Source of the DNA: Geobacteraceae bacterium
Lineage (GTDB): Bacteria > Desulfobacterota > Desulfuromonadia > Geobacterales > Geobacteraceae
Direction: 5' to 3'
DNA: 64,000 nucleotides
Assembly (NCBI GenBank): GCA_009773645.1
Contig: WSYB01000017.1
Location: 62,001-126,000 of the forward strand
This document shows positions 19,001 through 26,600 of the stretch, piece after piece. The position numbers and the translations under genes are program-made. The notes under the pieces were generated by a model. That model worked only from the letters and a program-made list of their open reading frames with translations. It was not told the DNA's origin and made no database searches. Position 1 is the first letter of the stretch, and each line of letters begins with the position of its first letter.

Positions 19001-20732
19001 GGCGCTTGAGCCGGATTATCCCCTGGCGCTGAACCTCAAGGGAACCGTTGCCTACAGCAGCGGCAACAAAAGCGACGCAGAAGCGCTTTTCCAAAAAGCC
19101 ATCGACTCCGACCCCGGTTACGGGGAACCGTACACGAACCTGGGGGTAATGAAATGGAGCGAGGGAGAGCACAAAGACGCCCTCGCTCTCTTCGAGCGCG
19201 GGTTCGTTCTCTCACCCACCATGACTGACGTGGTAAATACCTTCCACTCGGCAATCTGCGAGCTCGGGGAGTTCGAGCGCGGCGAACCCCTGTTCAGGAA
19301 TGCGAACTCCCTGTATCCGCACAACAAGGGGATTGCTTTCTTTCTCGTTGATATCCTCATAAGGCAAGGTAAATACGGGGAAGCAATGAAGGAGATCGAA
19401 GCCGCACTCGTCAATTTTGGAGCCGATGACGGGACAGTCGCGGCGGCATTGCAGGTAAGGGAAAAGCTCGGTCCTTCGGAAATTGCAGATTCTTCCGGTA
19501 CGGAGCGGAAGGAAACCGTTTCTCTCTGCATGATCGTCAAAAATGAAGAGAAAGACCTGCCAAAATCCCTTCTGAGTCTGACACCGCTCGTTGATGAAAT
19601 AATCGTTGTCGACACCGGCGCCACTGACCGGACGAATGACATCGCCAGAATCTTTGGAGCACGGGTATTTGATTTTCAATGGAGCGGCGACTTTTCCGCG
19701 GCGAGAAACTTTGCCGCGTCCAAGGCACACGGCGACTGGATTCTCGCCATGGACGCCGACGAAGTCATCTCCCCCCGGGATTACACCAGATTCAACGCCT
19801 TGGCAACAAACTCAAAAACCGCGCCGGTCGCCTATGAATTTACAACCAGAAACTACATAACAAAGGTAAACGTGGAGAAATGGACCCCCAATGACGGGAC
19901 CTACTTTCGGGAAGAGGCGGGCGCAGGGTGGGTTCCCAGCGACAAGGCACGGCTTTTCCCCAACATGAAAGGGGTGGTGTTTGAAAATCCCGTCCACGAA
20001 AAGGTGGAACCGTCCCTTGTGCGCCTCCGCATACCGGTTGTGAGAGCGGACGTGCCGATTCACCACTACGGCAAGCTGAACCCGGACAAAGATATCGCCA
20101 AGGGAGAGCATTATTACCTGTTGGGGATAAAAAAGCTCACTGAAACCGGCGGCGACCTGGATGCAATCTGTGAGCTCGCCATTCAGGCAGGGATGCTGGA
20201 AAGGTACGACGAGGCGATCGAACTCTGGCATAAGGCGCTAGTGATCAAGCCGGACCTCCCGGTCGCGTTCTTCAACCTGGGGTACGCCCATATGCAACTG
20301 AATCAGTTCTCGAAGTCCCTGGCCGCCTCAAAAAAGGCAATGGAGCTCAAACCCGATTTCAGGGAAGCGATTTCAAATTATTGCATCGGTGAGGTTTACT
20401 GCGGAGATGCAGAAAAAGCCATTGCGCGCCTTGAGGAGACAGTGCGGGAAACCCCGGAAAATCCCGGTGCGCTGCTGGTGCTTGCAATCGCATACAGTTG
20501 CAGCGGAGAAAAAGAAAAGGGATCGAAGCACTTTGCTGCGATCAAGCGGATGCAGATTGAATGTTCCGCTTTCGTGAATGATTTCGTGAAAAAACTCGTG
20601 GCGGCGGGGAGGTCGGAGTATGCAGGGAGGCTCCTTGAAGCGGCGTTAGCCAACAATGTTTCCAACGAGGATACTATCGGCCTCTTGGAAGAACTCGCCA
20701 CGCAGGAAAACGCTTCAATAATGGTCGTTTAA
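15960..20732 (+). CDS. giant multi-GT2 / TPR glycosyltransferase (possibly second half of the previous gene)
   Basis: Up to 1590 residues. GT2 domains begin near residues 44 (SIVIPVFNQVAFT), 365 (SIIILTFNSEKTI) and 664 (SIVILTFNQLDYT), each followed by an NND or NPD acidic site. TPR repeats run from about 927 to 1170. A fourth GT2-like domain starts near 1186 (VSLCMIVKNEEKDL, with LAMDADE), and TPRs fill the C-terminus. ATG 15960 lies inside the previous gene, has no convincing Shine-Dalgarno sequence, and its first ~20 codons are antiparalogous to TPR sequence; no better start is visible before the first GT2 domain. Expression through the T9 run is therefore attractive. A probable polymerising glycosyltransferase for flagellar or surface glycan. 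Confidence 0.72.
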   Translation: MECCGTAATGPACATGFFLAEAGETAPSHPVAALEENGELDTTPLVSIVIPVFNQVAFTRQCLQSILLNPPPLPFEIIVVDDASTDGTQDFLHTCCKDEPRIRVVRNEANLGFAASCNRGAAIAGGEYVLFLNNDTEPLSDWLSPLVGVLDKHADIGIVGPKLIFPDRTIQHCGKVWQDSENPSSQPEHIYYRAPADAPHVNKSRDYQMMTGACMLVRKNEFLAIGPFDECYVNGWEDDDLCYAYRAQGKRVFYCAESEVVHHQSKTLGATIHKTLDMLVLYEKKREFCDASGNAVEGNEKVVSFLDDKLSVNRARFDRNRKRFFDKWGNMVVRDDFTYYREDGLPLPSRENTASHVPIKPDSSASIIILTFNSEKTIANCLSSVARHLRPDDEVIVVDNASEDATVEFVKRFLDGKKPFRLMENPTNLGFSAGTNVGIAASNKPLVVLLNPDTIVTENWLDRLAAHFTAADIGAVGPVSNYVAERQKMQLYMKKELAPDTPVDEIAGYLYAWNKGSAVETKLLIGFCMMLRRDVFEKVGLLDEALFLGNDDLELSWRLSVNGCRLKIATDTFIYHEWRQSFSTVSKESVSRLVQQSTDALYAKLQAHYGAQNVPTPQELWGMGTVWFKPASAAFNPNSKISALLKKPNTRGQMNNPTKASIHPLVSIVILTFNQLDYTRECIASIRRHTPGPHEIIFVDNGSQDGTVQWLRELVQNNRHYRLIENRQNLGFAKGCNQGIESASGDYILLLNNDVIVTPEWLSGMLECYSHVPDAGIVGPMTNNISGIQKVPCVGYDNLDRLDDFAQGFRRENRHRRIPFRRIVGFCMLFKRSLVDRIGLLDETFGTGNFEDDDFCYRAALEGYRNIIAADVFIHHFGSVSFTGNNINFAAAMTVNMGLFDQKWHDPELDDATAVKILAVRTLEKAEMLNQRWEVGKAVDVILQEGIKYAPDDKRFYYALAEYLLDAKRFKDALELLNEIPEEVQEARRFALAGFCREGMGLRQEAAELAALALALEPDYPLALNLKGTVAYSSGNKSDAEALFQKAIDSDPGYGEPYTNLGVMKWSEGEHKDALALFERGFVLSPTMTDVVNTFHSAICELGEFERGEPLFRNANSLYPHNKGIAFFLVDILIRQGKYGEAMKEIEAALVNFGADDGTVAAALQVREKLGPSEIADSSGTERKETVSLCMIVKNEEKDLPKSLLSLTPLVDEIIVVDTGATDRTNDIARIFGARVFDFQWSGDFSAARNFAASKAHGDWILAMDADEVISPRDYTRFNALATNSKTAPVAYEFTTRNYITKVNVEKWTPNDGTYFREEAGAGWVPSDKARLFPNMKGVVFENPVHEKVEPSLVRLRIPVVRADVPIHHYGKLNPDKDIAKGEHYYLLGIKKLTETGGDLDAICELAIQAGMLERYDEAIELWHKALVIKPDLPVAFFNLGYAHMQLNQFSKSLAASKKAMELKPDFREAISNYCIGEVYCGDAEKAIARLEETVRETPENPGALLVLAIAYSCSGEKEKGSKHFAAIKRMQIECSAFVNDFVKKLVAAGRSEYAGRLLEAALANNVSNEDTIGLLEELATQENASIMVV
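16007..16015 (+). other. T9 slippery run at the junction of two GT frames
   Basis: Nine T residues occupy 16007-16015. In the upstream frame they read GTT TTT TTT TAG, so the heptamer T TTT TTT lies directly before the stop. A -1 ribosomal slip, transcriptional slippage adding one U, or one more T in the DNA would continue into the downstream frame (..VFFLAEAGETAP..) and fuse the two glycosyltransferases. Runs of nine T or A are known to cause productive slippage in bacteria (Shigella mxiE, Thermus dnaX). A sequencing error or a true frameshift mutation cannot be excluded. Confidence 0.6.
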
Positions 20733-20777
20733 ACTGATTGCATAACCTTTTAACCGAGCAATTGATTAAGATTAATC

Positions 20778-20945
20778 AAAAACGGCAATTGGACACGGAT
20801 TAACACGGAAAAAGCGGATTAAAACTGATAATTCAAGGAGATGAACTGGGTTACTGCTGCAATCTTTTGAGTTAATGCTCTCAGTGGTTTAAATCCGTGA
20901 AAATCCGTATAAATCAGATTTGATCCGTGTTCAAATGCTTTTTCT
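20778..20945. repeat. dispersed repeat R1, copy A
   Basis: About 168 bp beginning AAAACGGCAATTGGACACGG and ending TGATCCGTGTTCAAATGCTTTTTCTA. It is nearly identical to 34048-34216 in the same orientation. Internal motifs ACACGGATTAACACGG and ATCCGTGAAAATCCG / GATCCGTGTT are inverted relatives, so the element can fold on itself like a non-autonomous miniature element. The rest of 20733-21011 shows nothing coding. Confidence 0.85.
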
Positions 20946-21011
20946 ACTTACACACACGTCCTTCGGCCATCTCGCAAGTTTTCCGCGGCCATAATGTCAT
21001 CCTGAATGCAA

Positions 21012-21039
21012 GAAGGGGCAGGTATTCACCCGCCCCTTC
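21012..21039 (-). terminator. terminator-like hairpin after flaF
   Basis: On the minus strand GAAGGGGCGGGT pairs with ACCTGCCCCTTC around a four-base loop, about 35 nt after the flaF stop codon. The T-run is weak (TTGC), so it may be an imperfect intrinsic terminator closing the flagellin module. Confidence 0.65.
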
Positions 21040-21074
21040 AATGTTTCAGTAAAAGCTTACGCTGCTCGGATTGG

Positions 21075-21458
21075 TTACGGACTTGCCGGACCTGTCCTGA
21101 GGCCCGCCGCCAGATTGAAGTTAATATTGATGACGGTAGTAAGCTTTTCAGGTGAAGGATACGCCATGACATCGAACAATCGTTTGTCGATGAAGAGGCT
21201 CAGGCTGAGGATGTCCTCGCGCAGATTTTTCGGCATCGGATTGTCCGGACTGGACAGTTCAGCCTGAAAAAAGCTCCAGATTTTCTGGTTATACTTTATT
21301 GCCTCGTCAAGTTGAAAATCCCTGTCATTGGCATTCCAGTTTTCCTGACAATTCTTCAACAACAATCCTGCCTTGGTCAGTACGGAAGCCTCAAGCTCAC
21401 GCTGAGACATCCCTTCTTTGTTAATGCTTTGGTAAGTTTCAAAAGGATTTGCGGCCAT
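21075..21458 (-). CDS. flaF: flagellar regulator FlaF
   Basis: A 127-residue protein of the FlaF family, recognised from RELEASVLTKAGLLL, the central YNQKIWSFFQAELSSPDNP and LREDILSLSLFIDKR. In alphaproteobacteria FlaF works with FlbT to adjust flagellin synthesis and secretion. ATG 21458 is preferred to TTG 21464 because AAGGAG lies ten bases before the ATG and only four before the TTG. It overlaps the 3' end of flbT by 20 nt, which indicates translational coupling. Finding the pair in a flagellar locus of deltaproteobacterial type is less usual than in alphaproteobacteria. Confidence 0.88.
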   Translation of the reverse strand: MAANPFETYQSINKEGMSQRELEASVLTKAGLLLKNCQENWNANDRDFQLDEAIKYNQKIWSFFQAELSSPDNPMPKNLREDILSLSLFIDKRLFDVMAYPSPEKLTTVININFNLAAGLRTGPASP

Positions 21459-21837
21459 GTTCAAGTAGCTCCTTTTCGTAGTCTAATAGTTTTCGGGCTG
21501 TTTTTAAAGCCTGGTAATAGTGTCCACAGAGAATCTTTTCACTCATCTCTTCGATAATTTTTTTGGTACTCGGGGCTGCGTCCAGCACATCTTTCACCAA
21601 ATCCCAGTACCTTTTGTGGTAATCGACGAGATTTTTTTCGTCTATGTACATGAGCTGGACTGCAAAATATATACGGCGACAAGGAGTATCGACTTCCTTC
21701 TCACTCAGAATGTCTTTTTCACGCAGAATCGGGACATTGTTTTCAACGTAAAGTTCGGCAGCCTTACCGCCGTTTTTCACGACAGCACCGCCGATGATCA
21801 ATTTTTCGTTTGCCTTGAGCCTGATTTTCAGAGACAT
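21439..21837 (-). CDS. flbT: flagellin synthesis regulator FlbT
   Basis: A 132-residue FlbT family protein: a beta-rich start (LKIRLKANEKLIIGGAVVKNG), then VPILREKDIL and CRRIYFAVQLMY, then a helical C-terminus. In Caulobacter FlbT binds the flagellin mRNA leader and promotes its decay when the hook is unfinished. Here it lies two genes downstream of a flagellin whose leader is about 150 nt and carries two hairpins, so the same control is plausible. Coupled to flaF by a 20-nt overlap. Confidence 0.88.
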   Translation of the reverse strand: MSLKIRLKANEKLIIGGAVVKNGGKAAELYVENNVPILREKDILSEKEVDTPCRRIYFAVQLMYIDEKNLVDYHKRYWDLVKDVLDAAPSTKKIIEEMSEKILCGHYYQALKTARKLLDYEKELLEHGRKSF

Positions 21838-21906
21838 GGTCAGCTTCCCTGGTTGCTATTCTGCAACAGTGTCTGAAATACATTCTGTATTTTTATGAGC
21901 TGTTTC

Positions 21907-22458
21907 TTACGTGGAACTTTTGCCGGCTCCGACCCGGGCATCTTCTATTTGCCCTGTTGCCGTCTCAACGGACTTCAAGGCGGTAGCGACCTGGTTGTCG
22001 GTCGCATCTACCGGCACATCCTTCAATGTTTTCGGCAAATCCGATAATGACGGAGGAAAGGTCATCTTCTCAATCTCTTTCCGCAACGCGCTATAACTCA
22101 TCAGCAAGTCGGCTCTTTCTTTGCTGTCAACGGAAAAAGGGGGGAAATTTTTAACAATCCTGTCAAGTGCAGCCTTCATTCCGCCAAGGTGTCCGGCTGC
22201 GGTTTCCAGAGCGGCATTGGCCTCTCTAACCGATTTCGCGACCAGATTCATATCGGAATTTACGGTCTGAACGGCGTTTAACGTTTTTTGCGTGGCGCTG
22301 TTTAAGGTAATGGCGACCGAATCCTGATTCACTAAATTTAACGGGGTCTTGTCATTCTGCAAGGAGGTTTTTGGTTTAGTGGTCTCGTCTGCTTTCAGGT
22401 AAGCCTTTCCCAAAGGAGAAACAGCGGAGTTAATACCCAAGGATTCATCTACTGCCAT
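21907..22458 (-). CDS. unknown helical protein of the flagellin module
   Basis: A 183-residue protein I do not recognise. After a polar N-terminus (about 60 residues) it has a long amphipathic helical stretch (TLNAVQTVNSDMNLVAKSV..REANAALETAAGHLGGMKAAL) and then ADLLMSYSALRKEIEKMTFPP, reminiscent in rhythm of flagellin D0/D1 coiled coils. It has no signal peptide or membrane segment. GAAGGGGGTG precedes ATG 22458. It sits between flagellin and flbT, on the same strand, after a strong hairpin. A flagellin chaperone, export partner or filament-associated protein would fit, but this is inference from position. Confidence 0.7.
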   Translation of the reverse strand: MAVDESLGINSAVSPLGKAYLKADETTKPKTSLQNDKTPLNLVNQDSVAITLNSATQKTLNAVQTVNSDMNLVAKSVREANAALETAAGHLGGMKAALDRIVKNFPPFSVDSKERADLLMSYSALRKEIEKMTFPPSLSDLPKTLKDVPVDATDNQVATALKSVETATGQIEDARVGAGKSST

Positions 22459-22480
22459 ACGGCACCCCCTTCAAGAGGAA

Positions 22481-22511
22481 TAGGAGGGGAAATATTCTAT
22501 TTCCCCTCCTA
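22481..22511 (-). terminator. perfect 14-bp hairpin behind flagellin
   Basis: TAGGAGGGGAAATA (22481-22494) and its exact complement (22498-22511) enclose a three-base loop, about 27 nt after the flagellin stop. The T-run that follows on the minus strand is poor, so this is more likely a partial terminator or an mRNA-stabilising 3' hairpin that raises flagellin levels relative to downstream genes. Confidence 0.7.
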
Positions 22512-22537
22512 CCGTGAGACCACAAATTTCTCAGGTG

Positions 22538-23395
22538 TTAGAAGAGACGGAGTACCGCCTGAGCGGCCTGAGAAGACATGCTCAACGATGAGATCCCCAG
22601 GTTCTGGCGAGTCTGGAGCATCAGCATGTTGGCGCCTTCTTCATTCATATCCGCCAGGGTCAGATTGTCGGCCCCGGTGGTGAGGTTGTTGATCATGCTA
22701 TCCGTATAATCCTGACGGGTGGTGACAACGCTCAGGTTCGCGGACAGGTCGGCGGACTTCGACCGCAGGACTGTCAGAGCTGAGTCGAGCTGGCTGGCGG
22801 AGAAAGAGATCGCATTTGCGCCGCCGGACGCGGCAGTGGATGCCCAAGAAGAGGAGTCCGCTGCCACGGCAACCGAAGCAGCCGCGATAGTGAGGCCGGC
22901 AGAGGTCGAGGTAAAGCCGGTAACGGTCAGGGTGGCATCGCCCGTCTTCGCAGAGAACTCGACGGTCTTGTTGTCGCCGTTGACCAGGTTCGTGCCGCGG
23001 TAGCTGGAGTCGCTCGCCAGCTTATCGATCTGGGTGCGCAGGGTATTGAAGGTATTCCCGTATGCCGAACGGTCGGTGACGCTGGTGGTTGCGTTGGCAG
23101 CGTCGGCAACACCTTTTGCCGCGTTGATGAGCGACGTAATCGCCTTGATGCCGGCATCGGCGGACCTCAGCATCTGGACCGCCTCGCTCATGCCGTCCTT
23201 GCGGACGTCAAGGTCGTTCGCGCGGTTGACGTGGTTCTGCGCCGCAAAGAAGTTGGTCGGGTTGTCGAGAGGGGTGTTGACCTTTTTGCCGGAAGAGAGA
23301 CGATTCTGGGTTTGGTCCGTCGCCTTTTTTGTGCCCTGAAGTTGGAGGAGGTTGTTTTTCATCCCCGCGGTTAATGAAATGTCTGAGATTGCCAT
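22538..23395 (-). CDS. fliC: flagellin
   Basis: A 285-residue flagellin. The N-terminal D0/D1 helices include RLSSGKKVNTPLDNPTNFFAA and the C-terminal helices include LTLADMNEEGANMLMLQTRQ, ending in the usual short hydrophobic tail (AAQAVLRLF). The central region, rich in Ser/Thr/Ala (about residues 145-205), is short, so the filament surface is small and Ser/Thr-rich, which suits O-glycosylation. AAGGAG precedes the ATG. Transcription most likely starts at the sigma-28 site at 23545-23571. Unknown gene, flbT and flaF follow on the same strand, and GT41/GT9-type enzymes lie upstream. Confidence 0.95.
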   Translation of the reverse strand: MAISDISLTAGMKNNLLQLQGTKKATDQTQNRLSSGKKVNTPLDNPTNFFAAQNHVNRANDLDVRKDGMSEAVQMLRSADAGIKAITSLINAAKGVADAANATTSVTDRSAYGNTFNTLRTQIDKLASDSSYRGTNLVNGDNKTVEFSAKTGDATLTVTGFTSTSAGLTIAAASVAVAADSSSWASTAASGGANAISFSASQLDSALTVLRSKSADLSANLSVVTTRQDYTDSMINNLTTGADNLTLADMNEEGANMLMLQTRQNLGISSLSMSSQAAQAVLRLF

Positions 23396-23422
23396 GTGTC
23401 TTGCTCCTTTCTGGTTGTTAAT

Positions 23423-23464
23423 CCGGCATTCTTGCCGGTTAGTGGTTTATGCCGCTCCAGCGGC
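23423..23464 (-). promoter_or_regulatory. structured flagellin mRNA leader (two hairpins)
   Basis: The leader of about 140-150 nt contains, reading the minus strand, GCCGC-TGGA-GCGGC (23451-23464) and CCGGC-AAGAAT-GCCGG (23423-23438), followed by the AAAGGAG ribosome site. A GGA in a hairpin loop plus a second GGA in the Shine-Dalgarno sequence is the arrangement bound by CsrA. FlbT is an alternative ligand. Both regulator genes are in this window. Confidence 0.5.
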
Positions 23465-23544
23465 ACGTAAATGTACACTCAAGAAGGTCAACCTTTTGTT
23501 TTCACCCCTTTTCTGACCGACATTTCTTGGTGCCTGTATTGGAC

Positions 23545-23571
23545 TTATCGTACGGCAGATCAAAAACTTTA
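23545..23571 (-). promoter_or_regulatory. sigma-28 (FliA) promoter of flagellin
   Basis: On the minus strand TAAAGTTT is followed by exactly 11 bases and TACGATAA, close to the consensus TAAAGTTT-N11-GCCGATAA. It begins 44 bases after the stop of the large glycosyltransferase gene and lies about 150 bases before the flagellin ATG. The matching sigma factor gene fliA is at 45285-46037. Confidence 0.85.
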
Positions 23572-23614
23572 GTAAAAAATTGCACAAAAGTTACCCGGAA
23601 CCGCACCTGTACAA

Positions 23615-26600
23615 TTAGCATTTTTCACACCATATTTGCCAAACGTAACGATACGCCCCTTCCAGGCTGCGGGTAAAGCCCTCTGCATCCGTAAGGGGTG
23701 AACGGGTGAGCCGCCCCCGCAACCCTTCCCGCAGCGTCCGCAACCCTTCCCGGTCATGGGCAAGCCTGACGGCTGTCTCCAGGTACTCTTCCGGGGTTTC
23801 AGCAATCAGTTCGCCGCACCCTGCAGTGGAAAGGAGGCTCACCCCTACGCGGGACACATGGGTCTTCCCCCTGAGGGTGATTACCGGCACTCCCATCCAG
23901 AGCGCCTCACAGGTGGTGGTGGTCCCGTTGTAGGGGAACGTGTCGAGCGCTATGTCCACGCGGTTGTAAAGGTCGAGATGGCCCAGGTATGAGAGGGTAT
24001 TTCCCTGCATCTCCAGACGGCCGGGAGCAACTCCATGGGAAGCGAACGTCTCCTGCACATGCTTCTGCATGCTTTCTTCGCCAAGCCCCAGTGACTTCAA
24101 CATCAGGCGGGAGCCCGGCACAGCCAAAAGGATGCGCGCCCAGAGGGCGATGGCTTCCGGGGTAACCTTGGCGAAGTTGTTGAATGAGGCAAAGGTGACA
24201 GGGCCGGTCAGCCCGGCAGGCAAGGGGCCGACATCGGGGGCGTTCTGCGCCGGGCGGTAGCAGAGGAACGTCGCCGGCAACCGGAGGAGTTGTTCGGTGT
24301 GGAACTGCTCCGTAAGTCCCGGCGGGTCGGCCTTGGCGTCGGTAATCCGGTAGTCCACGGCGGCAAGGCCGGTGGTATCGGGATAGCCGAGCCACGATAT
24401 CTGAATGGGGGCCGGTTTGCGCGCGAACATGAGCATCCGGTTATTGGCGGTATGCCCTGCCAGGTCAACGAGGATGTCGATCCCGTCCTTTCGGATGACC
24501 TCCGCCGACTCTTCATCGGAGACCCCGGCAATCGTGCGCCACTGGTCCGGGAGTTTCTTCAGCTGTTCCGTAAAGCTATCGGGAACAATGGCATCCGAAT
24601 AGCAGAAGACCATGAAGCGCTCATGATTATGGGCAGCCAGCGCCGGTTGAATAAAAAAAGCAACCGGATGGATTTTAAAATCGGGTGAAACGTAGCCGAC
24701 CCGTAACGGACGATCGGGAACCGGGGCGTTCGGACAGGAAAACGATGCGGCCATGAGCGGTTCGGCATGCCGCTTTGCCCAGGTAAGATGCTCTGCAAAG
24801 ATTTCCCGTGGCGTATACGTGGAGGAATAATGCATGGCAAACAGCAGATTGCCGTGACACGACCGGTAATCGGGATTCAGCTCCAGCGCCCTGCGGTATG
24901 CGTCGATGGCCGCATCCGGCCGCGCCTGCGCCTGCAAGGTAATGCCGATGTTGTTGTACGCCTCATGGGAATCAGGCTTCAACGCCAACGCCTTTTGCAA
25001 GCATTCAACGGCCCTCCCCGGCCTGCCGCTTTCCTTCAAGGCCACGCCGAGGTTATTCCAGACGTCATGGGATTCATTATCTACATCCAGAGCGGTGCGA
25101 TAGGCATCGATGGCTGCCTCCAGCTCCCCCGCATCTCTGAGAGCGTTGCCAAGGCCGATGTGCGCATCAAAAAATACAGGGTTAAGCTCCAACGCCTTCC
25201 GGTAATATTCAATGGAGCCGATTATGTCGGCCTGTATTTTCAAAACCGCTCCCAACCCGTTATACGCATTGGCATAATCGGGTTTTATTTCGAGTGCTGA
25301 ATGAAAGCAGCCGATGGCGGCATCGAGTTCCCCTTTCTCTTTCAGCGCAAGCCCCAGGTTATGGTGGGCCGGATAATAAGCCGGCTCAGTCTCCAGCGCC
25401 TTCCGGAAGCATTCAACGGCCTCATCGAGCAGTCCTTGCTCCTTCAGGGCATTGCCCAGGTTGTTTCGGGCAAGATAGAAGCCGGGCTCGGACTCAAGCG
25501 CTCTCCGGTAGCATTCAATCGCCTCATCCATCCTTCCATGGTCTTTCAGGGCGTTGCCGAGATTATAGCAAGTCTCTTGAAAATCCGAATCATCGGCTCC
25601 GACCTGCTCTTCGGCAGCGCTCTTTTCACACCATATTTGCCAAACGTGACGATACGCCTCCTCCAGGCTGCGGGTAAATCCCTCTACATCCGTAAGGGGT
25701 GAACGGGTAAGCCGCCCCCGCAATCCTTCCCGCAGCGTCCGCAACCATTCCCGGTCATGGGCAAGCCTGACGGCTGTCTCCAAGTACTCTTCCGGGGTTT
25801 CAGCAATCAGTTCGCCGCACCCTGCAGTTGAAAGGAGGCTCACCCCTACCCGTGACACATGGGTTTTCCCCCTTAAGGCGATGACCGGCGTCCCCATCCA
25901 GAGCGCTTCGCAGGTCGTCGTGGTTCCGTTATAGGGGAACGTGTCGAGAGCTATGTCCACGCGGTTATAAAGGTCAAGATGATCCAGGTATGACAGGTTG
26001 TTCCCCTGCATCTCCAGGCGGTCGGGAGTAACCCCACGGGAAGCGAACATCTCCTGTACACGTCGCTGCATGACTTCTTCGCCAAGCCCCAGTGACTTCA
26101 GCATCAGGCGGGAGCCCGGCACAGCCAGGAGGATGCGCGCCCAGAGGGCTATGGCTTGCGGCGTGACTTTGGCGAAGTTGTTGAATGAGGCAAAGGTGAT
26201 ATGGCCGCTCTCCCCTGACGGCAAGGGTCCGACATCGGGGGCGTTCTGCGCCGGGCGGTAGCAGAGGAACGTCGCCGGCAGCCGGAGGAGTTGTTCGGTG
26301 TGGAGCTGCTCCGTAAGTCCCGGCGGGTCGGCCTTGGCATCGGTAATCCGGTAATCCATGGCGGCAAGGCCGGTGGTATCGGGATAGCCGAGCCACGTTA
26401 TCTGGACCGGCGCCGGTTTACGCGCGAACATGAGCATCCGGTTGTTGGCGGTATGCCCTGCCAGGTCAACGAGGATGTCGATCTTATCCCTGCGGATCAC
26501 TTCCGCCGCCGCCTCATCGGATAGCCCGGCAATCGTGCGCCACTGGCCGGGCAGATTTTGCAACTGTCTGGTAAAAATGTCGGGGGACATGACATCCGAA

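Noticed and set aside
17637-19172. 511-codon open frame on the minus strand
   Set aside because: It lies entirely antisense to the GT2/TPR gene, whose domains are unmistakable; its composition is that of a shadow frame and it has no recognisable domain.
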